DNA of 64,000 nt from Treponema sp. OMZ 790 (GTDB lineage: Bacteria; Spirochaetota; Spirochaetia; Treponematales; Treponemataceae), in NCBI RefSeq assembly GCF_024181285.1, contig NZ_CP051201.1:1922001-1986000 (forward strand), read 5' to 3'. The notes beneath the pieces are model-generated. The model saw only the letters and a program-made list of their open reading frames with translations. It did not search any database and was not told where the DNA came from. A program made the translations under genes and the position numbers. Each line of letters begins with the position of its first letter. Positions within the stretch are counted from its first letter, which is position 1. This document shows, piece by piece, positions 25,581 to 34,964 of this stretch.

Positions 25581-27836
25581 TTGGCTCAACCGGATTATTT
25601 AAACATTCTAAATGAAGAACAGCTCGAGGCTGTCAAGCATCAGGGTTCTCCCCTTTTGATTCTTGCGGGGGCCGGTTCAGGAAAAACACGGGTTATTACC
25701 ACCAAGATTGCCTACCTCATTGCCGAGCACAACATCGAGCCTGAACGCATCCTCGCCGTAACCTTTACAAACAAGACAGCAAAAGAAATGTCCGAAAGGG
25801 CTTCTCATCTTGATAAGAGGGCGGAAAGAGCAATGCTCCGCACCTTTCACTCCTTCGGAGCGTGGATCTTGCGCATGTATGCGGAATGGGCAGGGCTTTC
25901 ACATAATTTTACAATCTATGATGACGATGATGCCCTTTCTCTTTTGGTACAGGCCTCCCCTGCTCTTACAAAAAATGCTGCCCGCGGCATCATCAAAAAA
26001 ATTTCGCGGGCAAAGGATTATTGCCTTCTCCCCGATGACCCTCTCTTGCAGGAAATAGATCCTAACCCTGAGTTTGCAAAAATCTACGGCGAATATCAAA
26101 AGAGATTAAAAGAAACAGGAAACGTAGACTTCGGGGACCTTATCATGATTCCCGTTATGCTCTTAAAAGAAAACCCGCAAATCAGAGCCTCTCTTCAAAA
26201 CCGTTTTTCTGTAATCATGGTCGACGAATATCAGGACTCGAACATAGCCCAATTCGAATTCTTAAAAGTTCTCACGGGAGAAAACACCTACATCTGCGTA
26301 GTGGGAGATGACGACCAATCGATCTACCGTTTCCGCGGAGCCGAGGTTCAAAACATATTAACATTTGCCGATACCTTCAAAAACACGAAGATAATAAGGC
26401 TCGAAAAAAACTACCGCTCATACTCGGAAATTCTAGCGGTCGCAGATTCCGTCGTAAAAAAGAATACGGGCCGGCTCGGTAAAACCCTCGTCGCCGAAAG
26501 AGGAAAAGGGCAAAAGCCTCACATTTATTTTTTACCCAATCAGGAAACCGAAGCGGAACTTTGTGCCCGTCTCATATCGAAGGATGTTGAAAACGGAGGG
26601 GCCTATTCCGACTGGGCTGTCTTGTACAGAACTAACGCCCAATCCTTAAATTTTGAAACGGATTTTTTACACAAAAAAATTCCATATCAGGTTATAGGAA
26701 CCTTAAAATTTTATGAGCGTGAAGAAATAAAGGATGCCCTCGCTGTCCTTGCCCTTATCTCTAACGGAAGGGATGAGGTAGCCCTGAGGCGCATAATAAA
26801 TAAGCCCGCCCGCGGCGTGGGAGAAATTACACAAAAAAAACTCATCGATCTTTCAAGAGAACTTATGTTTTCTAAAAAAAGCGATGAACTCGGACTTGAA
26901 TCCAAGGACGATTATATATCGGCCATGTCAGCCCTTTTGGATTCGGCCTCCCTCACAAAAAAAGCCAAGGAGGGCCTAAAAAATTTTTTAAACACCATAA
27001 AGGAATTACGCAGCATAATAGAAGCGGGCGACATCTTTTTTAAAAAAGAAGAACCTAAGGGTGAAGGCTTGGCACCTTTTATATATGAGATTTTAAAACA
27101 ATCGGGCTTTGCCGAATACTATGAATCGGTTGACTCGGCTTCCGGAACTCAAAAAACTGCAAACTTAAACGAGCTTGCAAACACGGCCTCTCTTTACGAT
27201 TTTTCGGTAAAGGGCTTAAACGAATTTTTAGAGCACATCGAACTGGATAGAAGCCTTGCCGACAGCGGCGAGCAAAAAGATTCCGTAAACCTCATCACCA
27301 TTCATAACACAAAGGGTTTGGAATTTAAAAACGTAATTATCACGGGGCTTGAAACGGGAGTCTTCCCTCGCGATAACGGAAACTTTGATGAGCTTGAAGA
27401 AGAACGAAGACTAATGTATGTAGCCTGCACCCGTGCAAAGGACGCCCTCTACATGACAAGCTGCGCCTCGCGCCGCCTTTACGGAAGCCTGACATTTACC
27501 CAACCCAGCCGCTTTATCTTCGAAATAGACCAAAGCCTTGTAAATATCTCTGAATCCTCGTCCTCTTATCCAAGTTTTTCAGGTTCATCTTTTTCAGGCG
27601 GCTTCGGAAAACAAATCAAGCCTGAAGATTTCGGAACAAAAAAAGAAGAACACCCCCTCCTTTCCGTATGGAAGAAGGGAGAAAAAATATACCATGACGA
27701 TTACGGCTACGGGGTAATAGTAAAGGCCGATGCTTCAAGCGGAGAACTCGTAGTAAACATCCAATTTGAAACCGGCCTTATAAAACGCTTTATGCCCGAA
27801 TATCAGGCAAACGATATGACAATAATAAAAGAGTAA
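25581..27836 (+). CDS. UvrD/PcrA-family DNA helicase
   Basis: A 751-residue superfamily 1 helicase. Motifs in order: LAGAGSGKTRVITTKIA (Walker A, about 29-45), VTFTNKTAKEM (motif Ia, about 61), VDEYQDSN (motif II, about 214), VGDDDQSIYRFRGA (motif III, about 240), LEKNYRS (motif IV), and TIHNTKGLEFKNVI (motif V, about 573). It unwinds DNA 3' to 5' in excision and mismatch repair and restart. The start is TTG with GGAGG six bases upstream. The last 90 residues end in a beta-barrel-like segment usual for PcrA. It converges on the ABC exporter with four bases between the stops. Confidence 0.93.
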   Translation: MAQPDYLNILNEEQLEAVKHQGSPLLILAGAGSGKTRVITTKIAYLIAEHNIEPERILAVTFTNKTAKEMSERASHLDKRAERAMLRTFHSFGAWILRMYAEWAGLSHNFTIYDDDDALSLLVQASPALTKNAARGIIKKISRAKDYCLLPDDPLLQEIDPNPEFAKIYGEYQKRLKETGNVDFGDLIMIPVMLLKENPQIRASLQNRFSVIMVDEYQDSNIAQFEFLKVLTGENTYICVVGDDDQSIYRFRGAEVQNILTFADTFKNTKIIRLEKNYRSYSEILAVADSVVKKNTGRLGKTLVAERGKGQKPHIYFLPNQETEAELCARLISKDVENGGAYSDWAVLYRTNAQSLNFETDFLHKKIPYQVIGTLKFYEREEIKDALAVLALISNGRDEVALRRIINKPARGVGEITQKKLIDLSRELMFSKKSDELGLESKDDYISAMSALLDSASLTKKAKEGLKNFLNTIKELRSIIEAGDIFFKKEEPKGEGLAPFIYEILKQSGFAEYYESVDSASGTQKTANLNELANTASLYDFSVKGLNEFLEHIELDRSLADSGEQKDSVNLITIHNTKGLEFKNVIITGLETGVFPRDNGNFDELEEERRLMYVACTRAKDALYMTSCASRRLYGSLTFTQPSRFIFEIDQSLVNISESSSSYPSFSGSSFSGGFGKQIKPEDFGTKKEEHPLLSVWKKGEKIYHDDYGYGVIVKADASSGELVVNIQFETGLIKRFMPEYQANDMTIIKE

Positions 27837-27839
27837 GTT

Positions 27840-29579
27840 CTATTTTTGCAGTCTGTACCATTCGGCGTATTTGGAATTTAGGGCAATCAGTTCTTCATGA
27901 GTCCCCGACTCCAATAATTTGCCGTCATCAATTACGTTTATTATGTCGGCATTTTTTACGGTAGAAAGCCTGTGTGCAATTATCAGTGTGGTGCGTCCTT
28001 TCTTTAAAACTTCGATTCCTGCATTTATAAGTTTTTCGGTTTCGGTGTCGATGTTTGCAGTAGCCTCATCTAAAATTAAAATTTTAGGATCGCGCACCAT
28101 GGCTCGGGCAAAGCAGATAATTTGTCTTTCACCTTCCGAAAAGTTTTTTCCGTTTTCGTTTACTTCCGTATCCAAACCCTTTTCTGAGCGTCTTATAAGA
28201 TTTATACCGCCCACAGCTTTTAAGGCTTTTTCGCAAGCATCTCTAGTTATAAAAGGATCATTTAAACTTATATTGTCAAAAAGGGTTCCGGTAAAAAGAT
28301 AGGGCTCCTGCAAGACCACTGCAATTTTTGAGCGCAGAGTTTTTAATTCGAGAGAGCGTATATCCTCCCCGTCAATTAAAACTTGCCCGCCGGAGTTTTC
28401 ATAAAAACCTAAAATCAAATTCATAATTGTAGATTTTCCGCAGCCGGTTTTTCCGACAAATGCCATTGTCTTTCCGTCTTCCGAAGTAAAATCAAGCCCT
28501 TTTAAAATGGGAGTATCTTCCCTGTATCCGAACTGGGTGTTTGAAAATTTTATATTCCCCAAGGGAGAGTGAGGAGCGCCGTTTGTTCTTTCATGTTCAT
28601 AATTGATTATCTCGGAAACTCTTCCTGCCGCAACAAAGGCATTTTTGTAAATGTTCATCTGCATAAACAATTTTAAAAAGACATCGGTTATTTCTTTGTT
28701 ATAGCTTATAACGATTACAAGAGTACCCACAAGAAAATGAGCTCCCTGAAAATGCAGATAACCGAACACGCCTAAAAGCGCTGCATAAACTAAAGTTCTG
28801 ATTCTTGCAATAATGTTCCACGAAAAAAGAGCTGAAAGTAAAAGCATTTTACGCTTTGCTTTATATGCCGGAAGATTAAATGTATCGAATTCTTTTTCTA
28901 TTTTTTCTTCGGCACAAAAGGCCTGCACAGTTTCAATAGAGTTAATGCTTTCGTTAAAAAAACCGCTTAACTCTCCGATTGAGCTCCTGTGATCCCGTGT
29001 CGGCTTATCGCTCTTTTTTAAATAGTACCGTGCAAGAAAATAAACAACCGGCAGATACGCAAAGCTCGCTCCGAAAAGATAAGGACTCATAAAAGCCAAG
29101 CGGATATATAAAACGATACTCAATAAAACTACACTGAAAACTTCGCCCAAAACCAAAAAGTATAAATCGCCTACTGCATTTACATCGGACGAAAACCGGC
29201 TCATTATATTTCCCGAAGTCATTTCATCAAAATGCTTCATCTTTAAATTTAAAAGATGACCGGCCATGTCCATTTGAATATGCTCACAGGCGGTGTTGGC
29301 AATTTTTCTGAAAAGCAGGTTTTTTATGTACATCGACAAAAAGAATAAAACGGCTGTTCCCAAAAACAAAAGAGCGTGCCTAAATAAAAAAGCTTTTAAA
29401 TCGATCATATTTGCAAGGTCGGCATTTATAACGTTTGCCGAAATTACGGGAAGGTATGCAGAGGATGCAATAAAAATGCCTACGGCAATAAAAGCCGCCA
29501 AAACATAAGCCTTGCAGTATTTTAAATACGAAAGAAAAAATCTGTAATTTACTTTAAGTTTTTTTGTCTTATCTTCCAT
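27840..29579 (-). CDS. ABC exporter subunit, canonical-ATPase half
   Basis: A 579-residue half transporter: six membrane helices (about 15-310) and an ATPase domain (about 340-579). It has Walker A GKTGCGKSTIM, Walker B KILILDEATANID with the catalytic Glu, but a divergent signature FSEGERQIICFARAM in place of LSGGQ. With the upstream gene it forms a heterodimer. The start at 29579 has a GGAGG site; an upstream in-frame extension has none. The gene overlaps the upstream partner by 11 bases. Substrate unknown; a peptide, lipid or drug is possible. Confidence 0.9.
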   Translation of the reverse strand: MEDKTKKLKVNYRFFLSYLKYCKAYVLAAFIAVGIFIASSAYLPVISANVINADLANMIDLKAFLFRHALLFLGTAVLFFLSMYIKNLLFRKIANTACEHIQMDMAGHLLNLKMKHFDEMTSGNIMSRFSSDVNAVGDLYFLVLGEVFSVVLLSIVLYIRLAFMSPYLFGASFAYLPVVYFLARYYLKKSDKPTRDHRSSIGELSGFFNESINSIETVQAFCAEEKIEKEFDTFNLPAYKAKRKMLLLSALFSWNIIARIRTLVYAALLGVFGYLHFQGAHFLVGTLVIVISYNKEITDVFLKLFMQMNIYKNAFVAAGRVSEIINYEHERTNGAPHSPLGNIKFSNTQFGYREDTPILKGLDFTSEDGKTMAFVGKTGCGKSTIMNLILGFYENSGGQVLIDGEDIRSLELKTLRSKIAVVLQEPYLFTGTLFDNISLNDPFITRDACEKALKAVGGINLIRRSEKGLDTEVNENGKNFSEGERQIICFARAMVRDPKILILDEATANIDTETEKLINAGIEVLKKGRTTLIIAHRLSTVKNADIINVIDDGKLLESGTHEELIALNSKYAEWYRLQK

Positions 29580-31371
29580 CGTTTTTTCCTCCGTCAATTT
29601 TGTCAATTTGTAAATAGGAATCTTCTTTTTGTATGAGCTCCGCAGAATGGCTGTGTTGGTACTCAAATTGCTCTGCATACCAGCCGCCGGCTTTTATAAG
29701 TTCTTCATGGGTTCCTTGCTGAATAATTTTGCCTTCATCAAGTACAATTATTTTGTCTGCATGTTGAACAGCCGAAAGGCGGTGTGCCGATATAATGCAA
29801 ATATTAAATGAAGAAGATTTTTTCAAGTTTTCGATAATCTTAACTTCGGTGTCCGCATCAACTGCGGAAATTGCATCATCTAAAATTAAAACTTGCGGTT
29901 CTTTAAGAAGGGCGCGGGCAAGAGCTATTCTTTGCCTCTGTCCTCCTGAAAGCATAACGCCCTTTTCTCCTATTTTTGAATCGATTCCGTTTGCAAGTTT
30001 TTCGATGTCGCTTTTTACGTCAGCCGTTTCCAAAACTTTTAGTATTTTTTCTTTTTCGATATTCTGTGTATAAAAACAAAGGTTTTCGCAGACGGTTCCC
30101 GATAAAAGTTCAGGACGCTGACTTACATAAACTGTTTTGTTTCTAAAAGAAAAAACATCGCAATCTTTTAAAGGAAGATTGTTTATAAAGATGTTTTCAT
30201 TTTGAGGATACAGGCTGAAAAACTGTTTTATCAAACTTGTTTTACCGGAACCCGTTTTACCGGTAATTCCTAAAATTTGTCCTTGCGAAACTTCAAGTGA
30301 AACATCCTGCAAAACTTTTTTTTCTGAATCGGAATATGCGAAGCTGAAATTTTTAAAAGAGATTTTTTCTACCTTTTCAATTTGAGTTTTTCCGTCCATC
30401 GGAGGGAATTCGTTATTATCTTTTATAAGAGCATTTATTCTGTCGATAGCAGCTTCTCCCGATTTTTGCAGCTGCAAATAAAAACCGCTTGCGATTCCGC
30501 TCCATGCAATCATTCCGACAAAAACAAAAAATGAAACAAGATTGCCTGAAGTAATTTCGCCTGCATGAACAAGATAACCGCCGTAGCAAAACGCAATTAT
30601 GATACATAGGTTTGTAATAAAAACCGTACAGGGCTGCAAAAGAGATGTAAGTTTAACTTGAGCATACAAAACCGAAAAATAATTTTTGACAATCGAAGAA
30701 AGTTTTTTTAACCTGACTTGTTCGTTCACATAACAGCGTATAAGTTTTATTCCCTCAGCAAGTTCCAAAATACCCTGATTGACCTTGGAAAATTCCGCAT
30801 AGGATTTACTCGTTCTATCCTTTATTGTTTTACCCAAAGAAAAATAAATAAGAGTTATAAGCGGAATCGGAAGGACGACTGCAACGGTCAGCTTCCACGA
30901 AATTAAAACCGACATCATAAAAATTGCAACTCCGGGATAAGCAAAAGAATCCATCATCATTATAAAGCCCAAGGAAAAATAATTTTCCAGCGCAATAACA
31001 TCGTTTGAAGTCCTTGCCAAAATATCTCCTGAGGTATATTTTTTAAAAAACGGCGGAGTCTTTTTTAAAACCGAAGAAAGTATTTTTTTTCTAAAAAGAT
31101 AAGAAGCCTTGTTCCCCGAATTATGAATAAAAAACATGAACATGGCAGAAAAGAAATATCCAAGACAAGTGAAAAAAATTATTTTTAGCACGTATGCAAT
31201 AAGAGAGCTTTGGGTCATCGTAGAATTTTTTAGCTCGTCTACTGCAAGGCCTATGTAGTATCCCGGTACAACAGTCAAAAATTCATCCGAAAGTAAAAAC
31301 AAACCTCCAAACATTCTTTTAAATCTGATAGATTTAAAAATATCACCTGCTTCTTTTTGTATCTTAAACAT
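29569..31371 (-). CDS. ABC exporter subunit, degenerate-ATPase half
   Basis: A 600-residue half transporter with six membrane helices and an ATPase domain (about 350-590). Walker A is GKTGSGKTSL and the signature LSGGQRQRIALARAL is perfect, but Walker B reads VLILDDAISAVD, with Asp where the catalytic Glu should be. This is the classic mark of the degenerate half of a heterodimeric exporter; the partner supplies the matching degenerate signature. First gene of the two-gene leftward operon; its promoter carries a palindrome. Confidence 0.9.
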   Translation of the reverse strand: MFKIQKEAGDIFKSIRFKRMFGGLFLLSDEFLTVVPGYYIGLAVDELKNSTMTQSSLIAYVLKIIFFTCLGYFFSAMFMFFIHNSGNKASYLFRKKILSSVLKKTPPFFKKYTSGDILARTSNDVIALENYFSLGFIMMMDSFAYPGVAIFMMSVLISWKLTVAVVLPIPLITLIYFSLGKTIKDRTSKSYAEFSKVNQGILELAEGIKLIRCYVNEQVRLKKLSSIVKNYFSVLYAQVKLTSLLQPCTVFITNLCIIIAFCYGGYLVHAGEITSGNLVSFFVFVGMIAWSGIASGFYLQLQKSGEAAIDRINALIKDNNEFPPMDGKTQIEKVEKISFKNFSFAYSDSEKKVLQDVSLEVSQGQILGITGKTGSGKTSLIKQFFSLYPQNENIFINNLPLKDCDVFSFRNKTVYVSQRPELLSGTVCENLCFYTQNIEKEKILKVLETADVKSDIEKLANGIDSKIGEKGVMLSGGQRQRIALARALLKEPQVLILDDAISAVDADTEVKIIENLKKSSSFNICIISAHRLSAVQHADKIIVLDEGKIIQQGTHEELIKAGGWYAEQFEYQHSHSAELIQKEDSYLQIDKIDGGKNDGR

Positions 31372-31385
31372 AACTTCTCCAACTA

Positions 31386-31405
31386 TTGTAAACTTAACTT
31401 TACAA
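31386..31405 (-). promoter_or_regulatory. Palindrome in the ABC exporter leader
   Basis: TTGTAAACTTAACTTTACAA has perfect seven-base arms (TTGTAAA and TTTACAA on the minus strand) six bases apart. It lies between the -10 box and the ATG, a typical repressor-binding position. Confidence 0.5.
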
Positions 31406-31408
31406 AAT

Positions 31409-31438
31409 AGTATAATACAGCAAGGCTGATATTGTCAA
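31409..31438 (-). promoter_or_regulatory. Promoter of the ABC exporter operon
   Basis: Minus strand: TTGACA (31438-31433), 18 bases, TATACT (31414-31409). Confidence 0.7.
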
Positions 31439-31451
31439 TACTTTAGACATT

Positions 31452-31501
31452 AAAAAAAAGTAATTTAATGGGTAAGTGTCTTAGACATTACCCATTAAAT
31501 T
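31452..31501 (-). terminator. Terminator of the symporter gene
   Basis: AATTTAATGGGTAA (31462-31475) pairs perfectly with TTACCCATTAAATT (31488-31501), continued by TGTC/GACA inside. On the minus strand it is followed by ACTTTTTTTT. Confidence 0.88.
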
Positions 31502-31518
31502 CTAATTATAAAACATAA

Positions 31519-32796
31519 TTATTTTTTTTCTTCATTTTCAATCATTCCCGACATATCGGCAACACAGTAGGTACATACCAAGTCTCCGGCGACATTGTTC
31601 ATCGTTTCAAACATATCGAGGATAGGATTGATACCGAGGGCAAGACCTACGATGACAGCTATCTGTGCCGGATCTAAATTCATATTTTGCAAAATAATGA
31701 ATAAAAGCATCAAGCTTCCGCCCGGAACACCGCCCGCTCCGACTGAGGCAAGAACCGTTGTAATGACCAAAACCAAGAGGGCTGTAAACCCGATATCCGC
31801 TCCGAACATATTTGCAGCCAAAACTGCAAACATAGGCAGGTGAACGCATACACCGTCCATGTTTACGGTTGAACCGAGGGGAAGCGAAAACGATGAAAGA
31901 TTATCGCTTATGTGTAAGGTTTCTTTTGCCGTTCTCAAAGATACGGGAAGAGAGGCTGCAGAGCTTCGGGTAACAAAGGCTGTCAGCATGGGCTCTCGTA
32001 TCTGCATCATAATCTTAATCGGATTTTTGCGCGTCGAAATTGCAATCATTACAGGGTAAACAACAAACACCATTGCAAGAATACCTATAACAACACCGAG
32101 GGTCAGCATTACATAGGGACCGAAAAGTTTTGAACCGTATTGTGCAAAGTTTACGGAAGTCAAACAAAATACACCTATGGGAGAATAAGCCAATATCCAG
32201 TCAACCATCTTAAATACGGTTTCTTTACAAGTTTCAACAATATTTAAAAACAGTTTTGCACCTTCCTGCAATTTTACATCATTCTTTTCGGAAATTATTT
32301 TTAACGCGATTCCGAAAGCAATGGCAAAAACGATAATAGCTAAGAAGTTACCTTGAGCAAGAGCCTTAAATGGGTTTTGAAACATACCCAAAAATACATC
32401 GGCAAGAGAACCTGCGGAAGCCGGAGTAACCTCGGCCGATCCCATACTCATTAAACTTGCCCATTCGGCATGAGAAGTTCCCGATCCCGGATTAAAGGCG
32501 AGAGCAAGGAAGGATCCTACAATCGCTGCAAACAGAGAAGTAACAAAATACCAAATTATAACCTTAACGCCTATCTTACCGAATTCCTTTGTCGGTAAAG
32601 AAGCCGCACCGGAAATAAGAGACAAAAAGATAACCGGAATAACGATCATCTTTAACATAGATACAAGGATATTTCCAAAAGGCGATACCCAAGTTACATA
32701 ACCGCCAACATCGACACCTGTTTGCCAAAGGACGATACCGACAACCAAACCAAGGATGAATGCTATAAAAATCATCCATACGAGCTTTTTATTCAT
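31519..32796 (-). CDS. Dicarboxylate/amino acid:cation symporter (DAACS family)
   Basis: A 425-residue inner-membrane protein with eight helices and two hairpins. Diagnostic motifs are the serine-rich hairpin FVTRSSAASLPVSLRT (about 276-291), STVNMDGVCVHLP (about 313) and the GAGGVPGGSLMLL stretch (about 353). DAACS carriers import glutamate, aspartate, dicarboxylates or neutral amino acids with Na+ or H+. GTVN/NMDG-type coordination residues are present; the binding pocket cannot be assigned from this alone. The start at 32796 has a GGAGGGAG site four bases upstream; a longer frame exists without one. Confidence 0.93.
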   Translation of the reverse strand: MNKKLVWMIFIAFILGLVVGIVLWQTGVDVGGYVTWVSPFGNILVSMLKMIVIPVIFLSLISGAASLPTKEFGKIGVKVIIWYFVTSLFAAIVGSFLALAFNPGSGTSHAEWASLMSMGSAEVTPASAGSLADVFLGMFQNPFKALAQGNFLAIIVFAIAFGIALKIISEKNDVKLQEGAKLFLNIVETCKETVFKMVDWILAYSPIGVFCLTSVNFAQYGSKLFGPYVMLTLGVVIGILAMVFVVYPVMIAISTRKNPIKIMMQIREPMLTAFVTRSSAASLPVSLRTAKETLHISDNLSSFSLPLGSTVNMDGVCVHLPMFAVLAANMFGADIGFTALLVLVITTVLASVGAGGVPGGSLMLLFIILQNMNLDPAQIAVIVGLALGINPILDMFETMNNVAGDLVCTYCVADMSGMIENEEKK

Positions 32797-32979
32797 TAGC
32801 TCCCTCCTAATAAAATTGCGAATTATTTTTATATAATTCAACAAAACTAATAATCATTCTACCATTGAACCCGTCAAACCGCAAGTCTTTTTTTTAAAAT
32901 TTAATAAAGCATAAATCATTTACTTTTTATCTTTTTTATGTTAGAGTATCAAAGCTATAAATCATTTTGGAGGTCTTTA

Positions 32980-34209
32980 ATGGATTTTAAACGCAATATA
33001 GAAAAATATGTTGAGCTTATTTTAAAAGTCGGCCTTAATATACAAAAGGGCGACGGAATTTTTGTGCTTGTAAACGAACACTCAATCGGCATGGTTCGGG
33101 AAGTTACAAAGCAGGCTTATAAGATGGGAGCCAAGGATGTTATCTATGATTTTTCGGATGATGAGATGACTCTTGCCCGCTACGCCTACGGCGATGAAAG
33201 TATTTTTAAGGAAATGCCCAAATTTAAAATCGACTACATGGAGGCAGCCTATAAAAATAACTATCACCGTCTTGCCATAGTCGCTGACAATCCCGAGCTC
33301 TTAAAAAATGCCGATGCAAAAAAAGTCTCGGAATGGAATAAAACAAGGGCCATAGCATCAAAGCCCATAATGAAATATACAATGGAAAACCATGTAAAGT
33401 GGTGCGTCGCAGCCCACCCCACTCCGGCTTGGGCAAAATCGGTCTTCCCCGAATTACCCGAAGACCAAGCCCTTGCCAAACTTTGGAAAAAGGTTTTCGA
33501 TGCAACAAGGGTCAGCATGGACGATCCTGTCGCCGCATGGAAAGAACACGATGCAGCCCTAAAAAAGCATCAAAACTTTTTAAACGAAATGGCCTTTGAA
33601 AAACTTTTATACAAGGGCCCGGGAACCGACTTGGAAGTATACCTTACCGAAGGTCACCTCTGGGTAGGCGGATCAGGCAAGAGCACCCGAGGCGATGTAT
33701 TTATGGCCAATATTCCGACCGAAGAAGTTTTCTCGATGCCCCATGCCTTTAAGGTAAACGGAAAACTAAAAGCCACCAAACCCTTGGCAGCCAGAGGAAG
33801 AATCATCAACGATTTCCACTTTACATTTAAAGACGGAAAGGTTGTAGACTTCGATGCCAAGGAAGGAAAGGACGTGCTTCAATCTCTATTAGATTCCGAT
33901 GAGGGCGCAAGCCGTCTTGGAGAAGTCGCTCTGGTTGCAGACAATTCCCCCATCAGCAACACAGGTATCCTTTTTAAAAACACCCTCTTTGACGAAAACG
34001 CTTCCTGCCACTTTGCCATAGGAAATGCCTACAGCGAAAATATAAAAGGAGGAGCGGACTTTTCAGACGAAGACAAGAAAAAAATAGGAATGAACAATTC
34101 TATTATACACGTAGACTTCATGGTCGGAGGCCCCGAACTTTCTGTTATAGGCGTTAAAAAAGACGGAACCCAAGTCGAAATCCTAAAAAACGGAAACTGG
34201 GCAATATAA
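32980..34209 (+). CDS. M29 family aminopeptidase
   Basis: A 409-residue cytosolic metallo-aminopeptidase of the AmpS/PepS (M29) type. Metal-site motifs visible are TEGHLWVGGSGKSTRGDVFMANIPTEE in pieces (about 224-250), GEVALVADNSPI (about 309) and ENASCHFAIGNAY (about 336). It trims N-terminal residues from imported peptides, which suits the Opp system in this window. I chose ATG 32980, behind GGAGG, over the frame start at 32938. Confidence 0.93.
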   Translation: MDFKRNIEKYVELILKVGLNIQKGDGIFVLVNEHSIGMVREVTKQAYKMGAKDVIYDFSDDEMTLARYAYGDESIFKEMPKFKIDYMEAAYKNNYHRLAIVADNPELLKNADAKKVSEWNKTRAIASKPIMKYTMENHVKWCVAAHPTPAWAKSVFPELPEDQALAKLWKKVFDATRVSMDDPVAAWKEHDAALKKHQNFLNEMAFEKLLYKGPGTDLEVYLTEGHLWVGGSGKSTRGDVFMANIPTEEVFSMPHAFKVNGKLKATKPLAARGRIINDFHFTFKDGKVVDFDAKEGKDVLQSLLDSDEGASRLGEVALVADNSPISNTGILFKNTLFDENASCHFAIGNAYSENIKGGADFSDEDKKKIGMNNSIIHVDFMVGGPELSVIGVKKDGTQVEILKNGNWAI

Positions 34210-34330
34210 TTGAAAAGTGCGAACGCCGGAAATTACGAATGTTGAACTTCGAACTTTAGCATTCGTACCTCGCACTTCGTCATTCGCACTTTGTCCTTCT
34301 CACTTCGCACTTCCCACCTCGTCATTTCTA
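34208..34330. repeat. Degenerate short repeat between M29 gene and flagellar genes
   Basis: Imperfect repetition of TTCGCACTTCGTCATT-like units (CCTCGCACTTCGTCATTCG, TCTCACTTCGCACTTCC, CTCGTCATTTC). No coding frame. Origin unknown. Confidence 0.5.
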
Positions 34331-34918
34331 CTTTTTTCCTGAAAGCTCAAGATAGATTTGATCGGCTAGGCCGAAGCCGGCGTTTTTAGTCATGCTGCGG
34401 CCGAGCTCATCATACATCATGTCTTGGTACATCTTTCCGGCAAAGGATTCATCCCCTGCAAGGGTTTTACCTGACAAGGTGCTCCGCATCGAGTCGAGCA
34501 TTATTTTTACAAAGTAGGATTCAAACTCAAGGGCCTGCTCGTAAAGCTTACTCGTTCTGTCAATCGAGTATTTTGAGTGAACCGTTTCGCCCGACTTTCC
34601 GAAGGAGGAGGCCATACCTTGAATCTCCCTGTGCGTATCGGCCGGAACGGGATTTTCTATCTTCATGGATTTTAAAATATCACCGGGAAGGCGGGTATCA
34701 AAGAGCTGTCCCGTTTTTAGGCCTGAGACGGAAGCAGAACTTTCTCCCTGAATATTTGAAATAACGGAAGAAGCTCTTTCGGAACCTCTCAAAGTTTCAA
34801 GCATTTGACCAAAATTTTGTTGAGATTTTACGGAAGACGGAATTTCTTTTTTATTTATCAAAGAATTTTTTACGTCTTCCCTTCCCGTTTGATTTATTTG
34901 TATTTTGTTTACTTCCAT
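34328..34918 (-). CDS. Rod-binding protein, FlgJ N-terminal type
   Basis: A 196-residue protein whose last 90 residues match the rod-binding domain: LYEQALEFESYFVKIMLDSM (about 106-125), then GDESFAGKMYQDMMYDELGRSM and GLADQIYLELS. It lacks the muramidase half of enteric FlgJ. It caps or scaffolds flagellar rod assembly in the periplasm. Start at ATG 34918 with GGAGGG upstream; an in-frame TTG at 34933 lies on the binding site itself. Third gene of the leftward rod operon. Confidence 0.85.
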   Translation of the reverse strand: MEVNKIQINQTGREDVKNSLINKKEIPSSVKSQQNFGQMLETLRGSERASSVISNIQGESSASVSGLKTGQLFDTRLPGDILKSMKIENPVPADTHREIQGMASSFGKSGETVHSKYSIDRTSKLYEQALEFESYFVKIMLDSMRSTLSGKTLAGDESFAGKMYQDMMYDELGRSMTKNAGFGLADQIYLELSGKK

Positions 34919-34964
34919 CTTCTGCCCTCCCAAGCCTTAACTAAAAATTATTTTTAAGTCAAAC

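Noticed and set aside
25416..25589. 58-codon extension of the small membrane protein
   Set aside because: It contains the gene's own promoter and overlaps the start of the helicase gene.
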